DNA from: Cytophagales bacterium
GTDB taxonomy: Bacteria; Bacteroidota; Bacteroidia; Cytophagales; Spirosomataceae
NCBI GenBank assembly: GCA_024742395.1
Contig: JANSYO010000013.1
Coordinates: forward strand, 1-64,000
Reading direction: 5' to 3'
Length of the DNA stretch: 64,000 bases
The position numbers and the translations under genes were made by a program. The notes under the pieces were generated by a model. The model was not told the DNA's origin. It worked only from the letters and a program-made list of their open reading frames with translations, and made no database searches. Of this stretch, positions 36,403 through 46,298 are shown piece after piece. How positions within the stretch are numbered: the first letter of the stretch is position 1; each line of letters opens with the position of its first letter.

Positions 36403-38688
36403 TTAAAACTCCCAACGGTAGTTTAACATCGGAACCATACCTAGCTGATATTTGGTAATAACAGTACCTTGATACGCATCATAATAATCAAAAGCTACAT
36501 TCTGGTAATTTGCTACGTTTTGTAAGTCTATTGACCACATTCTATTCAGTTTGTCTTTTGATCTTTTCAGATAGACTCTAATGTCTGGTCTAAAGTAGTC
36601 AGGACGTTTTTCTGTCAATCCGCTGTTGTAGTCAAAAACAGTTTTCATCGCCAGTTTTGATGCGTCTAAATCAATAGTGTAATTTCTAAAACCGCCCATC
36701 CAAACTATACGGGTATTTACGCCCAAAACTCTACTTTTCGATACTTCCCATTCTTTACCTATGGTTATATTGAAAATATAATTACCACTGTATCTTGACT
36801 CATAGAAATTGCCATCGAGTGCTTTATATTCAGATTTATAAAGTGTTGTATTGGCGAGTGCAAAGAATCCGTTGTCCAGATACTTATTGAAATTAAGCTC
36901 TAATCCGTAATTTCTTCCTTCGCCTTCATTCACTAATGAAGATGGGTCAACATATTCAGTCAGGTTTACCCCAACCAGGTGAGCCTGATTTCTTGAACTC
37001 AAATCGTGGTGAACAGATTGATAATACAGCTCAGCAGTCAATGAAGATGATTTACCTGTGGCTGTCGAATAATTCAGAACAAATTGATCTGACAACGTAG
37101 GCTTTAGATTGGAATTTCCGGCATACAACCATGATGAAAACAATTGCGAGTGTCTTCCATAAGCTATATTCAGATTACTCTTTGCATTTATCATAAAGCC
37201 AAGATTAGCCCTTGGCTCCAGACTTGATGTACTGTTTAATGTATATGTCAGATAATGTAATCCCAAGGTTAAATTAGCTCTCTCTCCCAAACTCGTATTG
37301 TATTGAAGAAAAGGCTGTAAAATCATGGAAGAGAAATCTCCAACAAGGTCATTCTGAAAAGAGCTGATTGAGTCTGCTGTCTGTGTTAGATATACGCCTG
37401 CTTTCAGCCCGGCACCAGATTCAAATCTATTGGTAACTATACTACTCAGTGAGAGTTTAGAGGTGTTAGAAACATCGTTTGAAGAAGGTAGGTAATACGA
37501 ACTAACGGGGTTTATCTCCTGAGTTCTTTCATTTCTTAAACCCGAATACACTATTGCATTTTTCCAAAGCAAATTCGGACTGAAGGTTTTAGAATGCGTT
37601 ACACCTGCCGCTCCCATTTTACCATAAAAGTTAATCGCAAACAAATCCTTTTCAAACTCAGGGCCAGTCCCCTCTTCATCGTCAAAAGTGAATTCATTTG
37701 AGTTTAGACCTCCCATACCAAAAAACGTAATGTCTCCTAATTTTTTATTCGGGAAGCTTAAATTCACAGCTAAGTCCTGAAACTTAATAGACTCTCCTCC
37801 AAAACTCAAACCGCCTAAAGCCAACAGACCCGTGAAAGAGTATCTATAATTAATTAAATAGCTACTTCCTTTTTCTTTATTTATGGGGCCTTCAGAGGCT
37901 AAATCTACACCAATAAGACCTACCTGAGCGGTGTGTTCGTATTCTTTATTGTTCCCTTTTCTTAATCTCATATCCATCACACCAGATAGGGCATTACCGT
38001 ATTCCGCCGGAAAAGCTCCTGTCAGGAAGTTCATGCTACCCATCATTTGGGCAGAAACCATGTTTGTTCCACCGGCATTAACTGTGGCCTGATCAGAAAA
38101 TGTACCGGCATTGGCCAAATGATTTGGGTTCACTATCTCAATTCCTTCAAGCCTCCATTGCAAGCCCCTGGGATTGTTTCCTCTAATGCTCATTCCATTC
38201 GCCTGATCATTGGTATTCGCCACACCGGGAAACGAAAAAGCGAGCCTTGCCGGATCAAAAAAGGTAGCAGGATAACGCATCACTTGTTCTACAGTGATTG
38301 ACTGAATGCTGGTTTTAGCTCCACTGAGATTTGGGCTTGCAGCTGTTATTTGCACTTCCTCAAGATCAGTGACAGCTGGTACAAGATAAACCGGCACTAT
38401 AAGCTCTTTATTAGAAGCTAAAAGCAATTCTTTCACCAGCTGCCTGGTAAAACCTACAGCAGAGACTGAAAGCTCTACCCTACCTACGGGTACATTGTTT
38501 ATCACAAATTCTCCGTTTGAATTGGTTTGGGCATTAAGAGTTGAACCCTCTACCTGAACCGTTACATTTTCAATTAAGGCCTCTGTTACAGCGTCTTTCA
38601 CCTGCCCTCTAATGGTTCCGGTTTGTTGTGCTTGCCCTGCAAAAAACAGACAAAATAGAAATGGTAGTAGTAGTAAGCTTTTTTTCAT
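36403..38688 (-). CDS. TonB-dependent receptor with carboxypeptidase-like N-domain
   Basis: A 761-residue outer-membrane receptor with signal peptide (MKKSLLLLPFLFCLFFAGQAQ). A carboxypeptidase-regulatory-like domain lies at ~25-105 (TIRGQVKDAVTEALIENVTVQV), then a plug (MSIRGNNPRGLQWRLEGIEI, FPAEYGNALSGVMDMRL) and a barrel ending PMLNYRWEF. No STN domain. It is a paralogue of the 33063-35501 receptor, lying on the opposite strand with only the CBS gene between. Unlike that receptor it has a housekeeping-type -7 box and no ECF motif. The start at 38688 fits the signal peptide; the frame extends to 38724. Confidence 0.9.
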   Translation of the reverse strand: MKKSLLLLPFLFCLFFAGQAQQTGTIRGQVKDAVTEALIENVTVQVEGSTLNAQTNSNGEFVINNVPVGRVELSVSAVGFTRQLVKELLLASNKELIVPVYLVPAVTDLEEVQITAASPNLSGAKTSIQSITVEQVMRYPATFFDPARLAFSFPGVANTNDQANGMSIRGNNPRGLQWRLEGIEIVNPNHLANAGTFSDQATVNAGGTNMVSAQMMGSMNFLTGAFPAEYGNALSGVMDMRLRKGNNKEYEHTAQVGLIGVDLASEGPINKEKGSSYLINYRYSFTGLLALGGLSFGGESIKFQDLAVNLSFPNKKLGDITFFGMGGLNSNEFTFDDEEGTGPEFEKDLFAINFYGKMGAAGVTHSKTFSPNLLWKNAIVYSGLRNERTQEINPVSSYYLPSSNDVSNTSKLSLSSIVTNRFESGAGLKAGVYLTQTADSISSFQNDLVGDFSSMILQPFLQYNTSLGERANLTLGLHYLTYTLNSTSSLEPRANLGFMINAKSNLNIAYGRHSQLFSSWLYAGNSNLKPTLSDQFVLNYSTATGKSSSLTAELYYQSVHHDLSSRNQAHLVGVNLTEYVDPSSLVNEGEGRNYGLELNFNKYLDNGFFALANTTLYKSEYKALDGNFYESRYSGNYIFNITIGKEWEVSKSRVLGVNTRIVWMGGFRNYTIDLDASKLAMKTVFDYNSGLTEKRPDYFRPDIRVYLKRSKDKLNRMWSIDLQNVANYQNVAFDYYDAYQGTVITKYQLGMVPMLNYRWEF

Positions 38689-38735
38689 TTTATGGGTTAG
38701 GTTTCCTGATTTCATTGAAAGCAAAAATTAGTTTG

Positions 38736-38743
38736 CAAAAGTA
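38736..38743 (-). promoter_or_regulatory. Candidate -7 box of the second TonB receptor
   Basis: TACTTTTG on the minus strand matches TAnnTTTG, 47 bases before the start codon. Confidence 0.5.
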
Positions 38744-38818
38744 AGCTTTAATAAAGAATTAAACAGATTTTTTCGACCTTGCGTATAGATCAGTCGCCGA
38801 CAATGATAATAACTTGCT

Positions 38819-41800
38819 ATGTCCATATATAAAATTTACGGTTCGTCTGCCGGTTCTGGAAAAACCTTTACTCTAACAAAAACATTTCTGAGACTTCTGC
38901 TTCAAACAGATGAGTCTCACTATTTTAAGCATATTCTGGCTATAACTTTTACTAACGATGCGGCAGCAGAAATGAAGGAAAGGATTCTTCAAACCCTGAA
39001 AGAGCTTTCAGGTGAAGAAGAAAAACTATCGGGCAAGTCGAAGGCAGTTTTAGAAGCTCTAAAACCCGAATTAAATGGCTTAGAGTACCGAGAAATTCGA
39101 CAAAGAGCCACTGCAGCATTTGATCGGATTTTAGAAGATTATTCTGACTTTAATGTAAAGACCATTGACAGCTTTGTTAATCAACTGGTGACTTCATTTT
39201 CATTAGATCTGGGCTTACCGTATAACTACGAGGTCATTCTCGATAAGGAACCCATCCTTCTAAAAGCGGCCGAAAGAGTTTTCGACAAAATAGGAACTGA
39301 TGGGCATGACCATATCTCTGAACTGGTTCAAAACTTTGCTGAAGAACAAGCAGATGAAGGAAAAAATTGGCAAAATTTATTACCTAATCTCGCCCAGTTT
39401 GCTTCTAATCCTTTTGATGATCAATACTATAATCTAATTCAAAAAAATGAAGGTTTAGATTATGCCGACTATTTAAAAATTAAGAAACAGATAGATCAAC
39501 ACATCGCTATCATTAAGAATACCTATCTGCAATTCGGGAAAAAGGGTAAGGCACTTTTAGAGGAAAATGGCTTATCCGTTGATGATTTCTCTTACGGAAA
39601 AGGTGGCTTTGCATCAATTTTCCTCAAACTGGAAGATCCAGAAAACGACATGTTAAATAAGGAGTGGGATCCCGGAAAAAGAATAATTGAGGCAATTGAA
39701 AAAGATGTTTGGTACACCAAAAAAACTCCTGTATCAACGCAAAATGCAATAGACAAAATCAACGGTGATCTCAAATCATTCTATTTTGAAGTAATGGATT
39801 TTCTGGATACCGAAAAACCAAAGTATATGCTTTGTAAAGAGGTCAGAAAAAATCTAGACAATCTGGCTCTGCTTGACGAAGTAAAATCTGAATTCTACAA
39901 GATTCTTCATGAAAATGATCAAGCCTATATAACGGACTTTAACAGAAGAATAAATAAGGTCATAGCCTCAGAACCCATTCCCTATATTTTTGAGCGTCTG
40001 GGCGAAAGGTACAACCATATACTCATAGATGAATTTCAGGATACCTCTGATATTCAATACTATAATCTTCTACCCCTGATTGAAAACGCCCTTTCTAAGA
40101 ATCAATTTAATATGCTGGTGGGTGATCCCAAACAGTCTATTTATAGATGGCGAGGAGGTAAGGTAGAGTTGATGATTCACCTCCTAAATAAAAATACAGA
40201 GGCTCTGAAAGAGAACCCTCTCCTAAGCCTTCACCAGCATTTTACTGTAGACTTTACTTCAGACTTTTTGTCTAATGAGCATTTGGATAAAAACTATAGA
40301 AGTAAGAAAGAAATAATTGAGTTTAACAGAGACTTCTTTAAGCGAATTGCAGAAAGCAGTGACGAAAACATGGTAAAAAGTGCCTTTGAAAACGCTGCAC
40401 AAGATACACATGCGGGCACTAAAGATGGTGGGCATGTAGAGCTTTGTATTAATGAAAACGATAAAACCGATGACTTGGAATGGAACCAATCAAAAATTTT
40501 ATCTACAATTACCGAAGTCTTAAGTCAAGGTTACGGCCTGGGGGATATTGCCATACTTTGCAGAAATAAAAAAAACGCAGCTGCACCTATAGCTGAATTT
40601 TTGATTTCTGAAGGTTATCCTGTTATCTCGGCAGACTCACTTCTCTTAAAAAACAATCTTGGTGTTAACTTTCTCATCAGCCTGCTTATGGCTTATCAGG
40701 ATGATGCCCGTTCTGATGAAGCCATCTTGCTTTATCACAGATATAAAGGCCTGAAATTTCCTGATAAGCTTAATCAGACCAATATCTGGATGTTTCTTAA
40801 AACCCAGGACATTGATATTGATTTACATATTCTTAGTGCCTTTGGCCTATTTCAACTCACTGAGTCAATGGCGAATAAGGTAGGACTATTTGAAGATGTT
40901 GCCGGCCTGCCCTACCTTTTCGCCTTGTTTGATCTGGTTCAGAACTACGTTAAAAATATGGGAAACAGCTTGGCAGATTTTCTTGATTATTGGCATCAAT
41001 CCGGCAAAATGACCTCAGTAAGTATTGCCAAGCCTGATGCCATTACTGTTTCTACCGTCCATAAATCCAAAGGACTGGAATATCCCATAGTCATTGTGCC
41101 ATTTGCCAATTGGTCTGTTGTACCGCAGAACAACTCAAAAGCCTGGTATGATTTATCTCAATTTAAATACCCTGAGTTCAGTGTGGGCGATAAGCAAATT
41201 TGTGCCTCACCTATCACATTCAAAAAGGATTTGAAGCTAACGCCGGTTGCAGATCAATACCAACAGGAATTGGAATTCAGTAAGCTGGAAGCTCTGAATA
41301 TTCTTTATGTTGCTTTTACAAGACCTGTAGACAGGCTGTATATATTAAGTAAAAAGCCGGCAAGAGGGGAGTCAAATACAATTTACACCATTTTAACCTC
41401 GTTCCTTGGTCCTTACCAACTAGATGATAATCAAGAATATACAAAAACTTTCTATCAAGGCTTAAACAATAAGTCGGTAAAGGAAAAAGTACTAGAACCT
41501 ACTTACGCTTTGGAAACCATTCATAGCAATGAGAATCTAGGCAAGCTAAGAATAAAATCAAGTGTAGATAAACTATTCAATGAGCAAAACCAACGTGATA
41601 AAGGTAACCTCATACACACGTTGTTTTCAGAAATTGTTATGGCCACAGATCTGGAACAGGCCTTGCGAAAACTTCAACTCGACGGACTCATCAACGAGAC
41701 TGAAAAAGTAGAATTAAAAAAGGATGCCGCCGAGTTGATGAATCATCCTGCTCTTCACCCACATTTTCATGGAGATATTCAAGTAGAAAATGAAAGAGAT

Positions 41801-42016
41801 ATTTTGGTTAAAAACGAAGACTTTAGCAGACCAGACCGTGTGGTCATCAAAAACAACTCTGTCACTATCATTGATTATAAAACAGGTCAAAAAAGAAAGG
41901 CTCACGAATATCAGATAAAACATTATGGCGAATTGTACAGAAATATGGGCTATGATCAGGTAGAACTCCTGCTAGTCTATTTAAACCCTACAGAAGTGGT
42001 TCCTATTCGCTTTTGA
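38819..42016 (+). CDS. UvrD/AddA-like helicase with C-terminal PD-(D/E)XK nuclease
   Basis: A 1065-residue superfamily 1A helicase-nuclease, likely a double-strand-break processing enzyme of the AddA type. Walker A SSAGSGKTFTL is at residues ~9-19, DEFQDTSD at ~402, GDPKQSIYRWRGG at ~434, STVHKSKGLEYP at ~747 and YVAFTRPVDRLYIL at ~830. The RecB-type nuclease motif IDYKTGQKRKAHEYQ is at ~1018. Bacteroidota AddA-like proteins usually act with an AddB-like nuclease; no such gene is adjacent in the window. Its stop is one base before the cca start. Confidence 0.92.
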   Translation: MSIYKIYGSSAGSGKTFTLTKTFLRLLLQTDESHYFKHILAITFTNDAAAEMKERILQTLKELSGEEEKLSGKSKAVLEALKPELNGLEYREIRQRATAAFDRILEDYSDFNVKTIDSFVNQLVTSFSLDLGLPYNYEVILDKEPILLKAAERVFDKIGTDGHDHISELVQNFAEEQADEGKNWQNLLPNLAQFASNPFDDQYYNLIQKNEGLDYADYLKIKKQIDQHIAIIKNTYLQFGKKGKALLEENGLSVDDFSYGKGGFASIFLKLEDPENDMLNKEWDPGKRIIEAIEKDVWYTKKTPVSTQNAIDKINGDLKSFYFEVMDFLDTEKPKYMLCKEVRKNLDNLALLDEVKSEFYKILHENDQAYITDFNRRINKVIASEPIPYIFERLGERYNHILIDEFQDTSDIQYYNLLPLIENALSKNQFNMLVGDPKQSIYRWRGGKVELMIHLLNKNTEALKENPLLSLHQHFTVDFTSDFLSNEHLDKNYRSKKEIIEFNRDFFKRIAESSDENMVKSAFENAAQDTHAGTKDGGHVELCINENDKTDDLEWNQSKILSTITEVLSQGYGLGDIAILCRNKKNAAAPIAEFLISEGYPVISADSLLLKNNLGVNFLISLLMAYQDDARSDEAILLYHRYKGLKFPDKLNQTNIWMFLKTQDIDIDLHILSAFGLFQLTESMANKVGLFEDVAGLPYLFALFDLVQNYVKNMGNSLADFLDYWHQSGKMTSVSIAKPDAITVSTVHKSKGLEYPIVIVPFANWSVVPQNNSKAWYDLSQFKYPEFSVGDKQICASPITFKKDLKLTPVADQYQQELEFSKLEALNILYVAFTRPVDRLYILSKKPARGESNTIYTILTSFLGPYQLDDNQEYTKTFYQGLNNKSVKEKVLEPTYALETIHSNENLGKLRIKSSVDKLFNEQNQRDKGNLIHTLFSEIVMATDLEQALRKLQLDGLINETEKVELKKDAAELMNHPALHPHFHGDIQVENERDILVKNEDFSRPDRVVIKNNSVTIIDYKTGQKRKAHEYQIKHYGELYRNMGYDQVELLLVYLNPTEVVPIRF

Positions 42017-42017
42017 A

Positions 42018-43505
42018 ATGCTTACTTTTGCAGCACGAACCGAACAGATAAGCTGCTTGAATTTTAAACAACACCTATCAGAGCTACCCATTTTTACTAC
42101 TATCGGAGAAGCTGCCGATGATCTAAATGTAGAAGCTTACGTCATAGGCGGATACGTCAGAGACCTCATTCTTAACAGATCTAACAAAGACATCGATGTG
42201 GTTTGTGTAGGTAGCGGAATTGAGCTGGCTGAAAAAGTAGCGGAAAATTTAGGTGCTACCCGTGTAAATGTTTTCAAAAATTTCGGTACTGCCCAAATAC
42301 CTCACCCTGAGCTTGACCTTGAGTTTGTAGGAGCCAGAAAAGAATCTTACCGCTCAGACTCCCGTAAACCCATTGTGGAAGATGGTACGCTTCAAGACGA
42401 TCAAAACAGGCGGGATTTTACTATCAATGCTATGGGACTTTGCCTGAATAAAAATCGTTTTGGCGAACTCATGGATCCTTTTGAAGGACAAAAGGATCTT
42501 GAAAGAAAAATCATTAAAACACCCCTTGAACCCGGCATTACCTTCTCTGATGATCCTTTGAGGATGATGAGAGCTATTCGTTTTGCTACGCAATTAAAAT
42601 TTGATATTGATGGCGAAACATTTGCCGCAATTTGTTCAATGAAAGATCGCATCAGTATTGTCTCTCAGGAGAGAATATCTGACGAATTAAATAAAATCAT
42701 TCTGGCTGATACACCTTCTTATGGTTTTAAATTACTAGATCAAACAGGGCTATTACCAATTATTTTTCCGGAGTTTGTAGACTTAAAAGGGATAGAATAC
42801 AAAGATGGAAAAGGGCATAAAGATAATTTTTATCATACCCTTCAAGTACTCGATAATATTACTCAAACTACCGATGACCTTTGGGTACGGTGGGCGGCTA
42901 TATTGCATGATATTGCTAAACCCGCTACAAAAAGATTCAATAAAAAAGCAGGCTGGACCTTCCATGGCCATGAAGAATTAGGAAGCCGATGGGTCAAAGG
43001 CATTTTCAGAAGAATGAAGCTTCCTTTGGATCAAAAAATGAGATCAGTGACAAATCTGGTTCGTTTGCATTTAAGACCCATTGCTCTTGCCAAAGAAGGC
43101 GTTACAGACTCCGCACTGCGGAGACTTTTAGTAGAGGCAGGTGATGACATCGAGAATTTGATGAAGCTTTGCCGAGCTGATATCACTTCAAAAGACCGCT
43201 CTAAAGTCAATAAGTATTTAAAGAACTTTGACAAAGTAGAAGAACTTCTTATTGAACTGGAAGAAAAAGACCATCTACGTAATTTTCAACCGGTGATTAC
43301 CGGTGAAATTATTATGGCCATGTTTGATTTACCTCCATCTAAGGAAGTTGGAACTTTAAAAGCGGCTATTCGGGAAGCTGTCATTGACGGGCAAGTACCC
43401 AACGAGCTTAAAGAAGGCTACGATTTTGTAAAAAAAGAAGGAGAGATAATGGGCTTTCAGGTGGTCAAGCCTTTTGAAGAGGTTATCACAACTTCATTAA
43501 ATTAA
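42018..43505 (+). CDS. cca: CCA tRNA nucleotidyltransferase with HD domain
   Basis: A 495-residue enzyme that adds or repairs the 3' CCA of tRNAs. The nucleotidyltransferase head has YVIGGYVRDLILNRSNKDIDVV (residues ~41-62) and RRDFTINAMGL (~136). The RNA-binding middle has DPLRMMRAIRFATQL, and an HD phosphohydrolase-like domain has WAAILHDIAKP (~293) with FHGHEELG. The start may be ATG 42018 or TTG 42057, which would give the more typical beginning LNFKQHLSELPIF; the sequence does not decide. The 3' end overlaps the convergent DUF2851 gene by 20 bases. Confidence 0.95.
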   Translation: MLTFAARTEQISCLNFKQHLSELPIFTTIGEAADDLNVEAYVIGGYVRDLILNRSNKDIDVVCVGSGIELAEKVAENLGATRVNVFKNFGTAQIPHPELDLEFVGARKESYRSDSRKPIVEDGTLQDDQNRRDFTINAMGLCLNKNRFGELMDPFEGQKDLERKIIKTPLEPGITFSDDPLRMMRAIRFATQLKFDIDGETFAAICSMKDRISIVSQERISDELNKIILADTPSYGFKLLDQTGLLPIIFPEFVDLKGIEYKDGKGHKDNFYHTLQVLDNITQTTDDLWVRWAAILHDIAKPATKRFNKKAGWTFHGHEELGSRWVKGIFRRMKLPLDQKMRSVTNLVRLHLRPIALAKEGVTDSALRRLLVEAGDDIENLMKLCRADITSKDRSKVNKYLKNFDKVEELLIELEEKDHLRNFQPVITGEIIMAMFDLPPSKEVGTLKAAIREAVIDGQVPNELKEGYDFVKKEGEIMGFQVVKPFEEVITTSLN

Positions 43506-44760
43506 CCCCTACTCCACAAGACAGGCACTGGCGTTTTGTACAGAATTCGTTGTAAAGCTCTATACTTCCCTGACTGTCAGACATTGTTTTAATTTCTAAA
43601 TCCAAAGATTCCCAAAGACGGGTTATTCGGTTTCGTTCTGCCGGTATTGCTTCTAAAAACGAAATTGCCCTATCTGTTTTGCTCTGTTCATCGGTATAGC
43701 TACCATAGGCAATTAGTACCGGAACTACCGTATTGATAATTAAATTGTGAATCGAAGATTTCCCAAGTCCATTTTGAGGTCTAGCACTCTTTTTTCCAAA
43801 ATGGTAGTGTTCTCGCCAATAAACAGACAAAGCTGATTTAAAATAGGCTTCTATTTCTTTAAAATTAGCAGTCTCAGTAAATACATCAAAAAAACTTTTT
43901 TGCCTCGATATTAATGCAGCAATTTCGGCCAATCGTACGGTTGGAAAATTTGCAGGTCTTGTTCTCAAAAATTTCCATTCCGAGATATTGAGCTCCCTTT
44001 CTTCTAAGCCATGTTTAGCTCTTAAGAAAGTATATTCCTTCTTTAATTTCAAAGCATATTCATCGTCCTCATCATTTAAGAAACCTGCCACACCATAAAG
44101 CAAGGCCTGTGTTTGTATCTCTGAAGAGCTATATTTCCTAAGAAGTTTGAGTGGAATATTTTCAGCCAAATGCACAAAAGCATGATTGTTTAGCTTAAAG
44201 CCAAAATTCCCTAAAAGTACCTGATAAACAGTCTCTTCCCAATCTCCCAGATTACTGGCTAATCTTTTTAAAACTACTTTAGCCTTTCTTTGTAGACGCT
44301 GCATTAATGCTTTATCTAACATGCTCATTTTAATGATATCATCTACCTTATGAAAATCTGAAGAACAAGGAACTGTAGCCGGAGAAAGCACCAGACTTTT
44401 GTATTTATCAATGATATTTTGGTTGGTTAGTGCGGCTAGCTCTAAGGTAGGCAATGCTTTACCGTCTTTGCCTGTTATTTCCTTATCATGCTGCCAGACT
44501 ACATGCAGAATTACATTATCATAGGCAGAATCTTGTTGATGATTGTGCCGAAGCCAATCTGAGGATTTCAGATGAATCTCCACACTTCCTACCCATTCTA
44601 AGAGGTCAATTTTGACACGGGCTTCTTTAAAATCCGGACCAGAATCCCTGTTTAAAATACCTTGTTTCAGAATGGATATTTCTGTGTTAGAAGTGGTTTT
44701 TAAAGCAGATTTATCAAACTGTTGGTATTGCCAGATGTAGTGCAAAAACTCCTCTTTCAT
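43486..44760 (-). CDS. DUF2851 family protein
   Basis: A 424-residue protein of the DUF2851 family, largely restricted to Bacteroidota, function unknown. Recognisable are the N-terminal MKEEFLHYIWQYQQFDKSAL, RDSGPDFKEARVKID and EWVGSVEIHLKSSDWLRHNHQ (a nuclease-like beta core with Asp, Glu and Lys in the order seen in restriction-fold enzymes), and a C-terminal Cys cluster (CTKRQCLSCGVG). The nuclease-fold relation is my inference from the D-x(n)-E-x-H pattern. Tail-to-tail overlap with cca. Confidence 0.88.
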   Translation of the reverse strand: MKEEFLHYIWQYQQFDKSALKTTSNTEISILKQGILNRDSGPDFKEARVKIDLLEWVGSVEIHLKSSDWLRHNHQQDSAYDNVILHVVWQHDKEITGKDGKALPTLELAALTNQNIIDKYKSLVLSPATVPCSSDFHKVDDIIKMSMLDKALMQRLQRKAKVVLKRLASNLGDWEETVYQVLLGNFGFKLNNHAFVHLAENIPLKLLRKYSSSEIQTQALLYGVAGFLNDEDDEYALKLKKEYTFLRAKHGLEERELNISEWKFLRTRPANFPTVRLAEIAALISRQKSFFDVFTETANFKEIEAYFKSALSVYWREHYHFGKKSARPQNGLGKSSIHNLIINTVVPVLIAYGSYTDEQSKTDRAISFLEAIPAERNRITRLWESLDLEIKTMSDSQGSIELYNEFCTKRQCLSCGVGVNLMKL

Positions 44761-44834
44761 TGCTGTGCGAATATCTAAATCTCAAATAATTGAGTTAAAG
44801 ATAATAAAACACTGGAATTCCTTCCTTTTGGGTA

Positions 44835-45659
44835 TTAAAGATACTGAGAGAGAAGGTCAGCCATTTGAGACTGGAGTTTCCTGGCCTCCTGAGCAGCTAC
44901 TTCAGCAAAATCTTCTTTATCTGATGCATAGATTATTCCTCTTGAAGAATTTACCAGAAGTCCACACATAGAGTTCATTCCGTTTTTCGCTACCTCTTCC
45001 AGGCTTCCACCTTGTGCCCCTACCCCAGGAACCAGCAGAAAGTGATCCGGAATAATCTTTCTGATCTCTTTCAATGCCTCAGCCTTAGTGGCTCCTACCA
45101 CATACATTAGCCTGTCTGCATTGCCCCATTCAGCTGACTTCTTCAATACCTTTTCATAGAGTTTCTCTTCTCCTATCTGAATTTGCTGAAAATCTGCAGA
45201 ACCACCATTAGAGGTTAGGGCCAAAAGTATAACCCACTTATTGTCAAATTCTAGAAAAGGACTTACTGAATCTACTCCCATATAAGGAGCTACAGTAATA
45301 GAATCAAAAGACATTCCTGAAGCTTCTTTATCAAAAAAAGCTCGAGCATATAATTTTGACGTATTTCCTATATCTCCTCTTTTTGCATCTGCAATGGAAA
45401 AACAATGCTCGGGTATTATCTCTAAGGTTTTTTGAAGGCTTAACCAACCTTTTGGACCCATAGCCTCGTAAAAGGCAATATTGGGTTTGAAGGAGACAGC
45501 ATATGGGCTGGTAGCTTCAATAATTTGCTTATTGAACTCAAAAACAGGGTCATCCAAATGCAGTAGGTGTTTTGGAATTTTTTTTATGTCAGTATCTAAA
45601 CCCACACATAAAAAGGATTGTTTTTTCTTTATTTGCTCAAAAAGCTCCTGTCTGGTCAT
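44835..45659 (-). CDS. pyrF: Orotidine 5'-phosphate decarboxylase (type 2)
   Basis: A 274-residue OMP decarboxylase that forms UMP. The long-form (type 2) motifs are [14 protein letters not shown] at the N-terminus, [14 protein letters not shown], the catalytic [11 protein letters not shown] (Lys near residue 101), [27 protein letters not shown] and VPGVGAQGG. The ATG at 45659 ([17 protein letters not shown]) is the normal start; the frame extends to 45758 without support. Divergent from rfbC. Confidence 0.96.
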   Translation of the reverse strand: MTRQELFEQIKKKQSFLCVGLDTDIKKIPKHLLHLDDPVFEFNKQIIEATSPYAVSFKPNIAFYEAMGPKGWLSLQKTLEIIPEHCFSIADAKRGDIGNTSKLYARAFFDKEASGMSFDSITVAPYMGVDSVSPFLEFDNKWVILLALTSNGGSADFQQIQIGEEKLYEKVLKKSAEWGNADRLMYVVGATKAEALKEIRKIIPDHFLLVPGVGAQGGSLEEVAKNGMNSMCGLLVNSSRGIIYASDKEDFAEVAAQEARKLQSQMADLLSQYL

Positions 45660-45731
45660 GAAATTCAAATTTGATTGCAATTTAGGATGAAATAGGTGTC
45701 TTTGCCATTTTTCTAGTCCTGAAATACTAGC

Positions 45732-45739
45732 TATTTTTG
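45732..45739 (+). promoter_or_regulatory. Candidate rfbC promoter -7 box
   Basis: TATTTTTG matches TAnnTTTG, 28 bases before the rfbC ATG. Confidence 0.45.
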
Positions 45740-45767
45740 TGGCCGATTTAAACCCCAAATTACCTGA

Positions 45768-46298
45768 ATGGAATTTCGTAAAACCAGTATTGAAGGCTTA
45801 ATAGAAATTAAACCTCGTATTTTTAAAGATTCTCGAGGCTATTTTTTTGAGTCATACCAGCAGAAACTTTTTCAGGAAAACGGGATCAGTGAAATCTTTG
45901 TTCAGGATAATCAATCCTACTCTACCAAAGGAGTATTGCGTGGACTTCACCTTCAAAAAGAGCCTTTTGCCCAAGGGAAGCTCGTTAGAGTGGTCATGGG
46001 CAAAGTACTAGATGTGGCTGTAGATGTGAGACCAGGTTCTCCAACTTTTGGCCAATATGAGTCTGTTATTCTGGATGCCGAACAAAACAATATGTTTTAC
46101 GTACCTCCCGGGTTTTTACACGGATTTGCGGCTCTGGAAGACACCATATTTTCTTACAAGTGTACGAACACTTATCATAAGGAGTCTGAGCTTGGCATAA
46201 GATGGAATGACCCCGATATCAATATCGACTGGGGACTTGAGCATCCTTTGGTTTCAGAAAAAGATCAGGAGCTTCCTTTTCTGAAAGAGGTGTTTTAA
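45768..46298 (+). CDS. rfbC: dTDP-4-dehydrorhamnose 3,5-epimerase
   Basis: A 176-residue cupin-fold epimerase for dTDP-L-rhamnose synthesis, used in surface polysaccharides. Motifs are [38 protein letters not shown] (catalytic His at residue ~61), [40 protein letters not shown] and [20 protein letters not shown]. It stands alone: rfbA, rfbB and rfbD are not in the window. Four-base 3' overlap with convergent rlmB. Confidence 0.95.
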   Translation: MEFRKTSIEGLIEIKPRIFKDSRGYFFESYQQKLFQENGISEIFVQDNQSYSTKGVLRGLHLQKEPFAQGKLVRVVMGKVLDVAVDVRPGSPTFGQYESVILDAEQNNMFYVPPGFLHGFAALEDTIFSYKCTNTYHKESELGIRWNDPDINIDWGLEHPLVSEKDQELPFLKEVF

